Shown here in pieces: positions 1-12,780 of a DNA stretch of 64,000 nt (positions are counted from its first letter, which is position 1; each line of letters starts with the position of its first letter). Both the position numbers and the translations under genes were made by a program. The notes beneath the pieces are model-generated. The model was not told the DNA's origin. It did no database searches and saw only the letters and a program-made list of their open reading frames with translations. The DNA lies in NCBI GenBank assembly GCA_005281725.1, contig SSBO01000001.1, positions 11,947,475 to 12,011,474 of the forward strand, in the 5' to 3' direction. Origin of the DNA: Wuchereria bancrofti (lineage: Eukaryota > Nematoda > Chromadorea > Rhabditida > Onchocercidae).

Positions 1-262
1 AGCATGAAAATAATTTCGTCTGAGCAAAGAGACATAAGTTAATCGACGATTGCTTGATGACAAGAATTAAAAAATGACTAAAGTAAGGTAATTAAATGAA
101 TGCAAATTTAAATATTACCAAATATATTTCCAATTTGTAATGATTTGTTAGCAATAAATTGGAAGATAAATCACTTGTTAGTAGCTATTGATCGTTTAAC
201 AATAAGTTTTCACAATTACTAAAGTAGTTAAGATAAAGAATACGTATTAAATGATGTCTTAC

Positions 263-1183
263 CTTGTAGACAACGAAATGAAGAGCAGAAAAGCCATTCT
301 TAGAGAGATGTTTGAGAAGTGATTCCTTTTTCATCTCATCATCACCACATGCTTCAAATAGAATGGCAACCTTTTCAGATTGCTGAAATAAAATTCTTAA
401 ATTTTAATTTCAAAAAAGTTATATTAAAAAAGGACACGGAAAAAACACTCATAAACTGATTTTTGATTAAACAGCTAAATTAAAGATACCTGTTCCGAAT
501 GTCCAGCACAAATGAGATGCAATAATGACAACTGATGGTCTTCAGTGCGTTCATCCAGATTTTTTAAACTTTTCAACGATTCTTCCAACGTTTTCAGTGT
601 ACCTTGACTGAAGAAAAAGTTGTTATTTGTTATCATCAACGATTGTTACTTGCATAAAAATTTTTTTTCGGATTTCGAAAGATTATACTTGTCAAAAAAA
701 TATTAAATAGACTTTTTTTCAAATTTACCTACGAAAATAAGACTAAAATTAACTTCTTTATCCAAGCATCTAAACTTACAAACATGCATTTTGCAGCATA
801 TTCCAAGCATCAAAACGTGGTTTGATATCATCATTGAGCCTTGATCGTACCACTGCATAGCCTTCACTGATTTTTTTCTTTAATTCATCTGGAAAAAAAG
901 TAAAAATAAAATTAACTTTTTAAATTGGCTCTATCGTATGACTTTTTTTTTTAATTCGTCCCATCATATATCTCAGTCATATGACTTTTTTTTTTTTAAA
1001 CTGTTCGAATCATATGATTTATTCTATTTGACAAAAAAATTGCTTGCATTATTTAAAAAATACATCAATTTTTTTCTTGCATTTTAAATTCTATTAAAAG
1101 TAAACTTTTTTTTCCTAACAAAAAAAGGAAAAGAAAATATTACCTGCGCATGAAGATGGTGGACGTGATTTATAATTACCCAT
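263..1183 (-). CDS. TNNI3K: TNNI3K-like ankyrin-repeat protein kinase, N-terminal four exons (partial)
   Basis: Spliced minus-strand gene cut by the left window edge. Coding exons are 1144-1183, 780-888, 490-607 and 263-382; all junctions are GT-AG and phases agree (40+109+118+120 nt, 129 residues). The protein starts MGNYKSRP, as vertebrate TNNI3K does. A helical stretch follows (DELKKKISEGY against human DEWKKKVSESY), then the start of the ankyrin array (LSLLHLICAG and NGFSALHFVVYK, matching LSLLHLCC and NGFTALHLAVYK). The rest of the array and the C-terminal TKL-type kinase domain must lie to the left; positions 1-262 look intronic. Gly2 after Met suggests N-myristoylation, which is an inference. 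In vertebrates the family is a cardiac serine/threonine/tyrosine kinase; its role in worms is not shown here. Orthology rests on four separate matched segments and is quite secure. Confidence 0.9.
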
Positions 1184-4100
1184 AATTTTTATAAAATGTC
1201 AAGAAATGACATAATTAAATAGAAACAAATATTACATTCATCAAATCTAATAATAAATAATATAAAATATTTGTTTGATAAAGCTAACAAATATTTTAAA
1301 TATTATAGCTAAAAGAGCAAATGTAGACAACACTGTTGCTAGATAGACAGATGCAAGCAAACAATTTTCACCCAAATTTCACAATCTTCTCAAATTGCTC
1401 TTCTGCAGATTTCCTCTTCTTCTTCTTCCTCTTCCTCTTCCTCTGCTACTACCACCACTACTGCTACACATCTTTCTTCCACTCTCTGCAATGTGCGCTG
1501 ATGGATGATGATAATGCCGCTTTTGCTTAGTTTATCATAGGCTGTATTACATTTGCGCAAATGTATGAAGATTATTTCATATATTTCAAATTTAAACAAT
1601 TATTAGCAAATGTTTACCAATGGAGTGATAGATATGAAAATTCTTAGAATAGAAGAAAACTGCTAAAAATATCAATTTTAAAAATAACAAAATATGTAAA
1701 GGTGATGTTTTAAACTGAAGACCACTTGGTTTTTGAATTAAATTCTTTAATGAATAACTTAAATAAGACTAATATTTTTAAAAAAATAAAAAATCTATCT
1801 AAAAATGTAGCTCTTAAGCTTCTAGAATTTGGGAATGTTATCTGTGTATCTTGTGATTATCTTATTTGCAAAATGATTTCTTTCATGAATTTATAAATAC
1901 TAAAAAAATATTTTTGTGTTTATGCATTTTATGTTAATATTATTTGCAAAAAATCATATTATTAATTTAAAAAAAGGAAAATAAACAATAAAACTTTTTA
2001 TGAATTTACACTTAAAAAAGCAAAATATGTATGAAACGTTGAGGATAACCTCCAAATAAAATATATAAATGTTAAATTACCTAATAAGAACTTAATGCTT
2101 GGTAATTCTCTAAATACTTTTCTTAAATACAGTTACTTCAAAAGATATCTTCAAAGATTTTGATTTCAATAATTTGAAGATTTGTTCCTCATTATTCTTC
2201 TCATGTTCCAACTAAAAAAGATTTAAAATTTTTTAGTCTAGTAATCCGTCGTTTACTGTAAATACAAGTTAATTTCCTCTCTGATTACATGAATCAGGAA
2301 AAATGACAAGAAATGAAATTAATTTTCTTTAATAAAATAGCATCAACTTAGAAAGTAATACCTTCAAGATAAATGCAATAATTGCATTGTTTTTTCTTTT
2401 AGATTTTTTTCAAAATAATTTTGCAAAATGATTTTTCTTCTCCATTTGATAGAATCAAATTTTTTTTTTCTAATTTATGCAAATTTTGTTGATAAGTTTG
2501 ATGATCAAAAAAAATAATAATCCAATCCAAGAGATATTACGCTTACATATTGTAAATTTATTAAAATTTATTTTCGGATTAAAATGCGAGGTGTACACCT
2601 AAATAAGTTTTACAGTTAAAAAAGCAAAATATGTATTCAATTCGTTCATTACAATATAATTTGTTTTTCAACGCATACTTCAAATGTAAAGAAAAGTTGA
2701 TGGACTTTGCTGAAGTTTCCAATATCATCCAAATATACATAGAATATTATTAGAAAAATGATCATTTAACAAATTTTAAACGGAACACATTCCGAATTAA
2801 TAATGACAACTGATAACAACATAATTTATTACTTTATTGATTATATAAGATATTGATACATGCGAAAACTGTTAAGTTTAATCAAAAACAGATTAGAATA
2901 AATGTAGGATATGGTGCATCCTAATTTTAATACGTGTAAAACAAACCTTAACTTACGCACGTCATTTTTACTCCAGCAGTATTTTCGTCCTTTTTTTTAA
3001 AAAAAAAGTTCAGTCGATAACATAAAAAACAAAAAATGAAAACTGATGGAAAAGAAAAAAATTACAAATGAGTATTCTAAAACTGTTAACGTTTAAACTA
3101 GCAGTTTGATGAGTTTTTCAATATCATTAAAACAGCTTTAATATGGAAAGAATAATGATGTACAATTTGAATTTTTCAAATTGCACAAAACCAGAAATGG
3201 TTGAAATTAGTCTTTGTTCCTAACTTCGCGTTTTTTTTTTTTTTTTTACTAAAATCTAAATTTAAATTTTCACTTTTTTCGTTAAATTGATCTATATTTC
3301 CAATTTAAATGATCGTTCGATTACCAAATATACGTATGATGATTAATCGTAACATGAGGACAAAAATAAATTTCATAGAAATTGATTAATAGTATGCAAT
3401 CATTATACCTTACTGTTGTTGTGTCACAGTAAGATGCACTAATTAAATGCTTCCGGCAAGGTTAACAACTGTTAGATGACACAAAAGAATAAAGAGAATG
3501 AAATTGTGAATTCTGTATGGTTTGAAATCTATTTTGATCAAACGATTATTTTTTAGATTTCATTCGAAAAATGAACGGCCAGAAAGAATGATATATTGTT
3601 CCCGTGAAGTGCTTCATCCTTTTTGTACCGTTCAAATGAATCAGGAAATGCTGTAGTAGTAGTAGTTAGACGTTCCTCTTCATGTAACAGCATTATCACT
3701 GACACTATTAAATTAGTAGTGCGCATTGAGTTGTTCAAGACTTTATGCTAAGTTCTAAATTATTATAGTGTTTGGAAGTCTAAAATTAAACTTTATTTTT
3801 TAATTTCGAAAGTAAACATCAAAATTTTGGAGAAATCAGTCTGTATCAATTTATTTAAAACAATTATATTAATATGACATAAACAACATTATATAATATA
3901 CATATGAACATCAAGTAAACATCCACAACAGTGCAATAAAAAGTATATGAAATATAAGTAAACAGAAAGGAAGAATTCAAAAAAGAGAAAGAAACCGATT
4001 CCTGTTGACCGAATCATACTTATAAAAACCAAATAGTTCCCACAGTTCTGAAATACCGGAAATTTCTAAATTTAATAATAAATCATAAAAGAGATATGAA

Positions 4101-4966
4101 ATAGAAATCAATTATAAAGCAAAAAATAAAAAGTAAACGAAAAATAAGAAGGATAAATGTGAATACAACAAATGAGGCAATATTAGGGTGGGAAAATGAG
4201 CTTTTAAAAGTAAAAGATAAGAAATAATGATAAGAAATCGAAGCTGAAGAAAAGATAAATAATATACTGCAAAGTGCCCTCTTATCAAACTGATAAGTCA
4301 AAATTGTTGCTTTTTAATAAACAAAAATTTTAAAGTTTCGGAAAAAAAAAATAGCAATGAAGTTATCAATATGTACAAATTATTGTTGCAGTGCAACGTA
4401 TTGATAATTTATCTTCCTACTCCCTCCGTTAATTGATCCTAATAGTCAGCAAAGTATTTTATCTACTAAATATCTGTCATAATGGAATAAATAAACTCAA
4501 GCATCTTTAGCCATCATCAGTACTTACTTCTAAACAATTGAGGATTAAGAGAAAGGAGAAAGATAAGAGGAGTCTTTCACCAATTAATTAAAGTTTTGCA
4601 AAATAATAAAAAAGAACAAATAAGCAAATAAGAAGTAGAAGAGGAAAAAATTATACACACAACCATTTAAGAAATTTTTTTGTAAAACAAATAAACATTG
4701 AACACAAATGTAGAAGAAGAAAAATGTCTTTCTCCAACAAATTTTCTCATGATAAACTAGTAGAAGGAGTATAGCTAAAGTTTTCAGTGATTTTTGAATT
4801 GAAAAAAATTGAAAGATACTAATTGTTTTAGAAATTTGTTTTACAGCAATGAAAGAAGAGTGAACAATGTACAGTATTAAATTCATATGTAATAAATCTG
4901 TTAATATTTGTACATTTGGAAATGAGATAAAACCGTTGGAGATGCATGGTAGTAGCAAACTTATTG
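1184..4966. other. Spacer between TNNI3K-like gene and Myb-like gene
   Basis: About 3.8 kb of AT-rich DNA with many poly-A/T runs. It should hold the promoter of the TNNI3K-like gene at its left end and the 3' UTR of the Myb-like gene at its right end. No further coding exon was recognised on either strand. A TTC/CCT-rich low-complexity tract lies at about 1405-1475. Confidence 0.6.
1405..1475. repeat. TTC/CTT and CTA/CCA trinucleotide low-complexity tract
   Basis: A run of TTCCTCTTC-type triplets passes into CTACTACCACCACTACTGC. It lies about 220 bp upstream of the TNNI3K-like start codon, on the promoter side. Open frames here on both strands only reflect the triplet repeat. Confidence 0.8.
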
Positions 4967-7900
4967 CTACAAATCACTATCATCATCGTAATTTTTATCA
5001 CAATAACCGTTATCATGATAACCGCTGTAACCAGCTATTCCAGTCATTGCTGACATTATTTCCCGTTGTACATTGGTATTTACTGCAGTCTTTACCAATT
5101 CTGATACCTTTTCCAAAACACGTGATATTTGAAGCTGATGTTCAACCGATTTCTGAAACAATTTCGGAATAATCTGAAATGGCTTAAATTGTTTCGATTT
5201 TAGACAGATTAATTAAATAAGCTTCTATTCTACTTCTATCTCATCTTCAAAATAACCCATCTATTTGCCATCGTATTTATTTTGGATAAGATAGAAAAAG
5301 ATTTCACTAAAATATATGAAAATATAAACGAATAAGATTAAATGATAGCTAATTACAGTGAATTTAAACAATCCGACATGGTTATGAAATATGCCATTTT
5401 AAAAGATTACAAACAATATACTTAACTTTACTCAATTAGCGGTTAATAATTACCTGCAAGAGTTCATTTTTTAACTGTTTAATTTCAGCATCACGATCAG
5501 CGATAATGGCCAGCAATTCCACTGATGACAGACCGGGATTCGCCGAAATACGCTGACCAACGCTACCGGCATGATTTACAAATCCTTATAAGAATAATTC
5601 ATACTATTACTGGTATTTAAACATTATAGAAATGAATGAAAAATATTATTAAAGAAGAAAAAATCATAAAGATCATTGTCCCAAGAATGTTAGGTCACAA
5701 TGTCCAGCTTACTCGTTTGTCGCAATCTTTCAGAATCAGAGAGGAGCACATTAGATTAAAAGGAAAAGAGAGAATATTAATTCCTCCTTGCAAAGTCTTA
5801 GAATTACCATCTTTTTTTCTCAAGCAAGCATCAATTTTTAATTTTTTAGCGCAAAATGTATTAACTAAGTCTTGTAAAAATGCTCCACAGATCTATTCTT
5901 GAGATCACCAAAATTAACCATTTTTCAAATCCATATTAGACTTCCGATCCCTTGGTGTAAGTCGAGGTAAAAGAGTTGGTGAACCAGTTCGAATTTGAGA
6001 AGTACCAGTAATACTACCTGTTCCATTTGACACCGGAGTTACCAAACGTGTCAGCAGATCGGAATTACTCGATGACGCATCCGAATCCAAACTTTAACAA
6101 AAAAAGAAAAATAATCATAAATCATCTTCGTTTTATTTCGCTTTTATTTCTCTGAACAGAATTACATCTACCGGCAGATAGAATTCTAATAAGTTTAAAT
6201 ATAATTATCTAAGTAATCTCTCAATGTGCACTTTAATCCTACCTCCTTAATACTTCACATAAAAATTAGCACTCACTCAGCCGACGCAGTTCCATTAATG
6301 CTACCCGCATCGGATCGTGATGTACCACCACCATTGTTATTAAAACAAATCAATTGAGATTTCCTCCTATAATTTGCATAAAGTTTTTTAGTTTGTTCGA
6401 TTGTTAAATCACCCAGTTCAGATCCATACTTTTCATTGGTAGAATCTGTGATTTGCTTCCAAACTTGATTACGTTCGGCATTAATATGGTATAATCTGAA
6501 ATAATGAACATAAACTACTGTCCTCGAAGAAAGTAAACATCGATCAGATTATTTCAAGGTAAATAAGTTGAATAAATATTGAAAAATAAACATATAAAAG
6601 ACAAATCAATTAAAATATTGCTATGTGAAATTCTCACAAAAACATTAAGTTATTCAGAGGAAGCACTTATATAAAAAACATACAAGAAAAATGAAAAGAA
6701 AAAAAAAACATTGCAAAAAAAAAAATTCTGGACAAATGGGAACAGTTTTTTTTTTTCCATTTGCAAAATGAGTCAAAGAAGTGCTTAATAAAATGCTTAT
6801 AATCAAAAAAAAAAAAAGAAAATGAAAGAAAAAAATTGAACTAACATCAAATAAAATTATAGAAAAAGTGAATCAATAAGATAGAAAGAAGAGAAGACCA
6901 AGTCTAATAAGAAAAAATACCTTGAATGGCTATCAAAAACACCATTAAATGTTTCAGCCAATTTACAAACGTACTGTCCCCGTTCCTTCTTCTGTTGATT
7001 TGCAATGACAGTAGCTGCAGCAACAGCTGCGACAGCTTGCTGTCCAGGTAATACTAAGCCATCAGTTGAGCTAGATGATGAAGAAGCTGAGCTGAAAATT
7101 AACTCTCTCTCTCATGAAAATCTATTAATTCAATAAAATTTACAGCTCACATTAAGAAATAAATTTTTTTTTTTTTTTTTTGAAGAGGTATGTCGCATTT
7201 TGCAACATTTTAACATGTCCATAAGTGAACGTAAACGTGAACTTCAACCAGTAGAAAAAAAAACTAATATATCATTTTTTACAGAAAGAGGAAGAGAAAG
7301 AAAGAAAGAGAGAGGAAAAGAAAAACAGGAAATGAGAAGGAAAAATTATTTTAAATTTAAAATAAAAAGTGAAATAAAAATTAACCATTGTGCAAGAAAT
7401 TGCAAAAGATCTTTTGATGGTTTGTCATCTTCTCGTACAATATCTTCCATTGGTAGAGGTGCAACCTCTTCTCCTTGTTTCGTTTTTAATGTACCTAAAG
7501 ATATGCTTAAATTCCCAAAAAAAAAAAAAAAAAAAAAAGAAACCTGTCGTGTCAAACACAGAATTAAAAATATGTACCATCCAGTTAATGAAAGCTTTAT
7601 CTCAGTTTTAAATGCTTATATATATTATAATAGAACTAGAAGGTTACTTCTTGTTTTTGTAAAATTTTATCAAAATTATTTTCACACTCGATTTGAGCTC
7701 AATTTCAATTAAACATTTAACAATAATTACCTAAAAATATAGTTGTAAATTGTTACGAAATTAAATAATTATCTTTTTAATTAAAATTAAGATGACTTAC
7801 TAGTATCACAACAAATACCATCTACTACATCATTTGCTTCTAGCAGTTCATCCACATCGATCGGTTCATCAATTTGTCCATTTGTTGTCACATAAGCTGT

Positions 7901-9861
7901 AGCATTACCAGCTGCTGCAATTGCAGCTGCAGCTTGCTGTTGTTGCTGCTCTTTATATGTACTTGGAATTAAATCAGAATGCATTGCATGAAATGCAAGT
8001 CCATAATTAGTCGGATCTTTGCGCTTATAATATTTGCATAATTTTTTGCATTGCTCAAAAGTTAAAGTATTCAAATGAGAGTATTTCTTATTAATTTCCT
8101 CCGTTATTTTGCGCCAAATTTTGTTACGTTCCATATTTGCAGCCGGTGAACGTGAAGCACTATCCTATAAAAGAGAATAAACAAAGGAAAAATGTATGAA
8201 TTTTTGAAAAGTTTTTTCAAAGAAAAATCACAAAAATTTGGGAAAAAAAAATACAACGAGTAAAATTCTTATAGATAAAAGGGCTGGATTTATTGATAGT
8301 ATTAATTTACTGCATGACAAGAAGAGATGATGTTAGTTTGATGTGAAAAATATCACTTTAAATATTACTTCAATTAAGTATGATTTAGCTAATGTAAAGC
8401 TTTCATTTTTATTTTTTCCCTATGTTTACAGCAATGAGAAAAATATTATTTAAGAATTATTTGCAAAAAGCAATAAGTGATAATATTGAAAAGGATCAAA
8501 ATGTCAACAAACATACCACCAATGCTTCATATCGACCTGCCATTGCAACAATTTCTAAACCTCGTTCACGATTCATACGATTAATATCTGCAGCGGTTAT
8601 CAAAGGTGTTTGGCTAGAATTAAATTTACAATTTTAAACAAAATAAAAATTCTGTTTAAAAAGAGAAAAAAGAATTCAAATTTCACGGACAAAAGCGAAA
8701 ACAGAAACGCTAGCATTTTGTTTTCACCACTAATTTCTAATATATACAAGTATTTCTTAAATCGCCATAAATTAAAGATGATTTTAACAAAACGAGAAAG
8801 GTAAATAAAAAATTAGTATAAGCATGAAATAATGAGAAAAAAAATTTACATAGAAGAACCAAAAACTTGTGCAAGAGACTTTTCATTAGCATGCACCAAA
8901 TCAGTTGTATCATATGGTGAAATAATTTGTTCCGATATTGTATCCGTTGATGGCTGCCTAGAAAAGTTTTTTTTTATTATCATTTCTGTTTAATATATTA
9001 TTTTAATTACTAAATTTATTGCTCAAATTTGTTTCTTTAAAAAGTTGCTAATTTGTTTATGCAAGAATTTTCTGTCATTACCTTTCATTACATCAAATTT
9101 TAAGCATAAATATGGATTTATGAAAAAGGAACTTTAATAGATTATTTATCATTTTCGATAAAGGTGAAAAGAGAAAAATTACTAAATTATAAGATGAAAT
9201 CTAAAGGCGTTTTCCTTCAAAAGGTGTTAATTATTTTTTAAAAAAAAATGAAAGTATAACTTCTTCTGATTAGTAAATTAATTACATATATCTTTAACAT
9301 ACCTGCTTTGTACATCATTATCTTCGGTCATCACAACTTCTACCTCACTTTTCGGCATTTTCATCTTTGGACTATAAAAAAAAAACTTTTGTAAAAGACA
9401 AAAAATAATATGATTTGAATCTGATTTAGAAACAATTAATATTTAATATGTGAATATAAAATAATTATAAAAATTTGCATTAAATAAAGAATAATTATTC
9501 ATTAAACAGGAAAACATTCTCTTTTTTTTTTTGGTTAAAAAAAAATGAATCTCATTGGAAGGGAAGGGTGAAAATAAGAATTTTCCGCAAGCTTTCAAAC
9601 AATTAATTTGATTGTGGGAAAAAAAAAAAAACGAATTCTAAACCAACTCGCAATCACTTTGTTCATCGCTGTTCGCATTGCTAGCACTTCGTTTTGTAGC
9701 CAGTTTTTCTGATTCTGGTGGTGTTGATGGTATTGGTGATGAAGCGGTTGAAATTTCATTCATTACTTTTACAAGATGTCTTGAGCAAACTAGACGTAAG
9801 ATACGTTCAACGACACGTGAAACACGTTGCTGCTTTTGTTGCTTTATGTCCAGCACGTTTT
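4967..9861 (-). CDS. Nuclear protein with tandem Myb/SANT-like DNA-binding domains (5' end not found)
   Basis: Minus-strand gene of eleven exons: 9648-9861, 9303-9371, 8850-8957, 8517-8613, 7801-8164, 7386-7494, 6921-7091, 6277-6495, 5919-6091, 5454-5584 and 4967-5173 (stop TAG). All phases agree and give 619 residues. Two copies of a zeste/Myb_DNA-bind_5-type helical domain lie at about residues 144-211 (NRERGLEIVAMAGRYEAL, ERNKIWRKITEEINKKY, FEQCKKLCKYYKRK) and 355-422 (KERGQYVCKLAE, ERNQVWKQITD, IEQTKKLYANYRRK). Between them are a Gln/Ala-rich stretch and acidic and Ser-rich linkers. Residues about 527-590 form a coiled coil (ADRDAEIKQLKNELL), and the tail is Asp-rich. I infer a chromatin or transcription regulator; the gene's name is unknown. 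The first listed exon starts at an acceptor in phase 1, so a 5' exon is missing. The 9648 donor (GA|GTTGGT) is weak, so translation might instead start at an ATG in exon 9303-9371. Confidence 0.75.
7877..7962 (-). repeat. Coding Gln/Ala homopolymer stretch in the Myb-like gene
   Basis: Within exon 7801-8164, CAG/GCA-type triplets encode a run of five Gln followed by Ala-rich sequence (EQQQQQAAAAIAAAGN). Such runs are common in linkers of transcription regulators. They can vary in length between individuals. Confidence 0.75.
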
Positions 9862-10012
9862 CTAAAAATTAAAATAATTCTAGGATAATTTGGTGGAAAA
9901 AAAATATATGACAAAAATCGATTTTTTTTTTCTTTTTTTTAAGCATACATTTACTGGAATAGATTTGCATTGAAAATATTCTATTTGAAAGTAATCATTG
10001 GTGAATATTATT

Positions 10013-10615
10013 GTGCCAAATGAAAATAATCAGTTACAGCGATGATCAAATGATAGTAACCAGAGAGCTATAGAAGGGATAAAGAATGCTAGAAGATGAC
10101 TAGAATTATATTACCCAAAATTTTTAACAAGTTTTCAATTAATTTTAAAAATTAAGATCTGTTGAATTCTGCACATTGCCCTTTGAAATCTTGAAGAGTT
10201 TTATCTAGTCTTGAAGTAAATTGCTATTTATTTTTTTTTTCTTTTTTTTTTGGGGATTGAGCTAAAAAGAAAATTTTGCTTTTGTGTATCCAACAGTATA
10301 TTACATCACATTTTATTGACCATTTATAAAAGATGACAGTTATTCATTGTGACATTCAGTAAAAATTAAGTTGTTGAGATGCAATGAATAAGTTATCGTA
10401 ATGATAATTAATTTGCATAAAAATTCTATTTTTTGTTTTCATTGTTTCAAAGCAAAATCAGCGGTAATGTGCGATAATCATAGATGATGTAATGATAAAA
10501 CTTAGATTTGATATAATTTTAGGGACCATTTATGGATATTAGAATATCTTATAGAAGAATGTCAAATAATCGGTTACGGAGATGATCAAATGGGACCGAC
10601 CAGGGCAGCTATAGA
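10013..10615. repeat. Diverged direct repeat pair, about 60 bp each, 541 bp apart
   Basis: Copies at about 10013-10073 and 10553-10615 share the blocks GATGATCAAATG and GCTATAGAAGGGA plus TAATC-GGTTAC-type sequence between, at roughly three-quarters identity by eye. No target-site duplication or coding content was seen. It could be a remnant of a mobile element or an old local duplication. Confidence 0.5.
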
Positions 10616-10827
10616 AGGGACAATAAGAAAGATACGATATAAATCTGTGCTTCTTCATTAATTTATCCACTAGTGCAATAATGTAGTAATGTTTATGAAA
10701 GAGAATGAGATATAACTTAAATTTGAACAGATTAAACTCAAAAGTAGGAAGTATCAGTGGACCGAGTTATGGAGCATAAAACGCTTTGAAGGACGGAAAA
10801 CTGTATCGAATTGATGGTATGCGTTTG

Positions 10828-10986
10828 TCATATAGAATGTTTGATGTTCATTTGTAACGGCCGACCAAACGGATGGAGCACAAAGGTAAAGAGAAGCGGG
10901 AAGGACAGGTAGTGGTGCGCTCGACCCGACCGATTGCTCCCATTTTCTGGTGCTCCACCCGCTATATCAATGATTTCAATTGCCAT
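10828..10986 (-). other. GC-rich island with a 52-codon open frame, possible 5' exon
   Basis: The stretch 10850-10980 is near 50% GC in a neighbourhood that is mostly AT. On the minus strand it carries an ATG-started frame (MAIEIIDIAGGAPENG at the start, MNIKHSI at the end, TGA at 10828). A possible donor (GCGG|GTGGAG) after nine codons would leave phase 1, which is the phase needed to join the first visible exon of the Myb-like gene. The donor is not a good match and no domain is recognised. The island could equally be a promoter or a stand-alone small ORF. Confidence 0.3.
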
Positions 10987-11249
10987 AAAAATCTATGAAA
11001 ACTGGGGTTAGGATTTAACTCGAAAGATATTTGATGACAGATGGAATATGAAATGAAGGAAATTAATAAATCCCACACCAATGAGTAAAGTATTGTGATT
11101 GATATTGCTAACAGTGCTGCTGCTACTACTACTACTACTATTGCTGTTGCTATCATATCTGCTTGATAGTTTTATAAAGCAGCATACCTTCCCTTTTTCC
11201 TTTTTCAATTTTGCTGCAATTTATTCATTTTGATTCGGGATAGAAAGAG

Positions 11250-11420
11250 CAGAAGAGCCAAAATTCATGATAAATACAAGGTGCACGAAGACATACACAG
11301 ACGAACACACTTTAATCATAATTTTGTGGTTGGAGGACGAGATCACGACATGCACAGAGACATGCACATGCACATGCATATGACATGGCATGACACACGC
11401 ACCAACCTATCTACCCATCT
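11250..11420. repeat. CA/CATG-rich imperfect microsatellite
   Basis: CACATGCACATGCATATGACATGG-type alternation in a less AT-rich stretch. An open frame across it on the plus strand reads DMHMHMHM and is a by-product of the repeat. No gene is supported. Confidence 0.6.
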
Positions 11421-12689
11421 TTCCTCTTTACTATTTCTACAGCCATTCCGTACACATCCCTTTCTCCGCATTTTTCGAAATTTTAGGAACGAGCACAAGG
11501 AGTAGAAGCAGGAGCAGGACCTATTCCTTTCAATCGTCCATCTGCCCCTTCGTCCATCTCTTTTCTTTTATTACCATCATCAACGTTGTCATCGATTGCC
11601 GGTCACTGTCATCATGATAGAAGGAACTGCTGCTGTCACTGCAGTTAGAGAAAAGAATAACATCAAGTTCCGGAGCAAAAATGTATCAAAAATTTCGAAA
11701 GTATCATCATCTCATTGTCTTACTGTAATTATCTCAATAGTCAATATGATAAGTAATTAATTAACATGCAACAAAAGCAAAATATTTAGTAAATAGAATT
11801 AGGACAATCATATAAGTTAATCACAATATGATACTAATAAGAATTATAACATGATATTAAATGAAGGAAATGATAGAAGTAACAAAAATTTTATAAAGTT
11901 ATCCAGTTTTATTACTGATAACATAGATGAAAATATCAATATTAATTAAGCAAACTACATTTAATATTTCCGGCATTTGTATTTAAAGTCTTGGAAGTAT
12001 CAGTGTGATGAATGTTTAGAATTTAAAAATTTATATCTAAATACATTATTGAATTCAAAAAAAAAAGAAAATTAAATGTGAGAAGTGAGTAATTTCAATA
12101 ATGAACAAAAAAAAGACACTTTTTGAATTAATTTTTTTTTTCTTTTGAACAATATAAAGCGATTGGTAGTTGCTTATAAATGTAAATTATCATCATAATA
12201 ATATAATATTCATTTTTCTTTACAAATAATATCTATCTCATACATTTTTAATATTTTCTTCTTTTCTCATGTATTAAATATTTGTAAAAATATTTTTAAC
12301 ATTTTTATTAATCGAATAACATTATTATACCTTTTTTTTCTCTATTTTTCATTAATTATAAGTATAAATGTGAAATTTCAATAAACAGTTCAATTCAGTT
12401 CATCACACATATTCAGCTACCGTAAGCTTAAGCCAAAGAAAAAATAACCGTTCTTGCAGCAGCACTAGCAAGCATCTAATCTCTTCCAGTCATCAATTTG
12501 CAACAAAAACGATTAGCAACAGTAGTAGCAGTAAATTTTAATATGTTCTTACTATTATCACAACTATAACTACAAGAAACTATTAACTGCTACTGCTACT
12601 GCTACCGTTGCTTTTGAATTGATGATAATAGTGAGAGAAGTGAAAAAGAAGTGATAATAGCTTGACGATCTTGTTTTCAGGTAAAAGAA

Positions 12690-12780
12690 AAGCCCATCAT
12701 CTTTCTTCTATCTCCTCTTCTTCTTCCTCTTCCTCCTCCTCCTTCTTCTTCTTTCTTCTTCATCATCATCATCATCTCAT
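12690..12780. repeat. CTT/CCT and CAT triplet tract
   Basis: TCTTCTTCCTC-type sequence runs into six CAT triplets. The minus-strand reading gives Glu/Gly/Arg homopolymers, typical of a triplet repeat rather than a gene. Confidence 0.8.

Noticed and set aside
1390..1599. Frame with a Glu run opposite the CTT tract
   Set aside because: By-product of a trinucleotide repeat in the promoter-side spacer.
11230..11617. Two plus-strand frames in the CA-rich stretch
   Set aside because: Composition is microsatellite-like (MHMHMH). There is no domain, and the overlapping frames are open equally.
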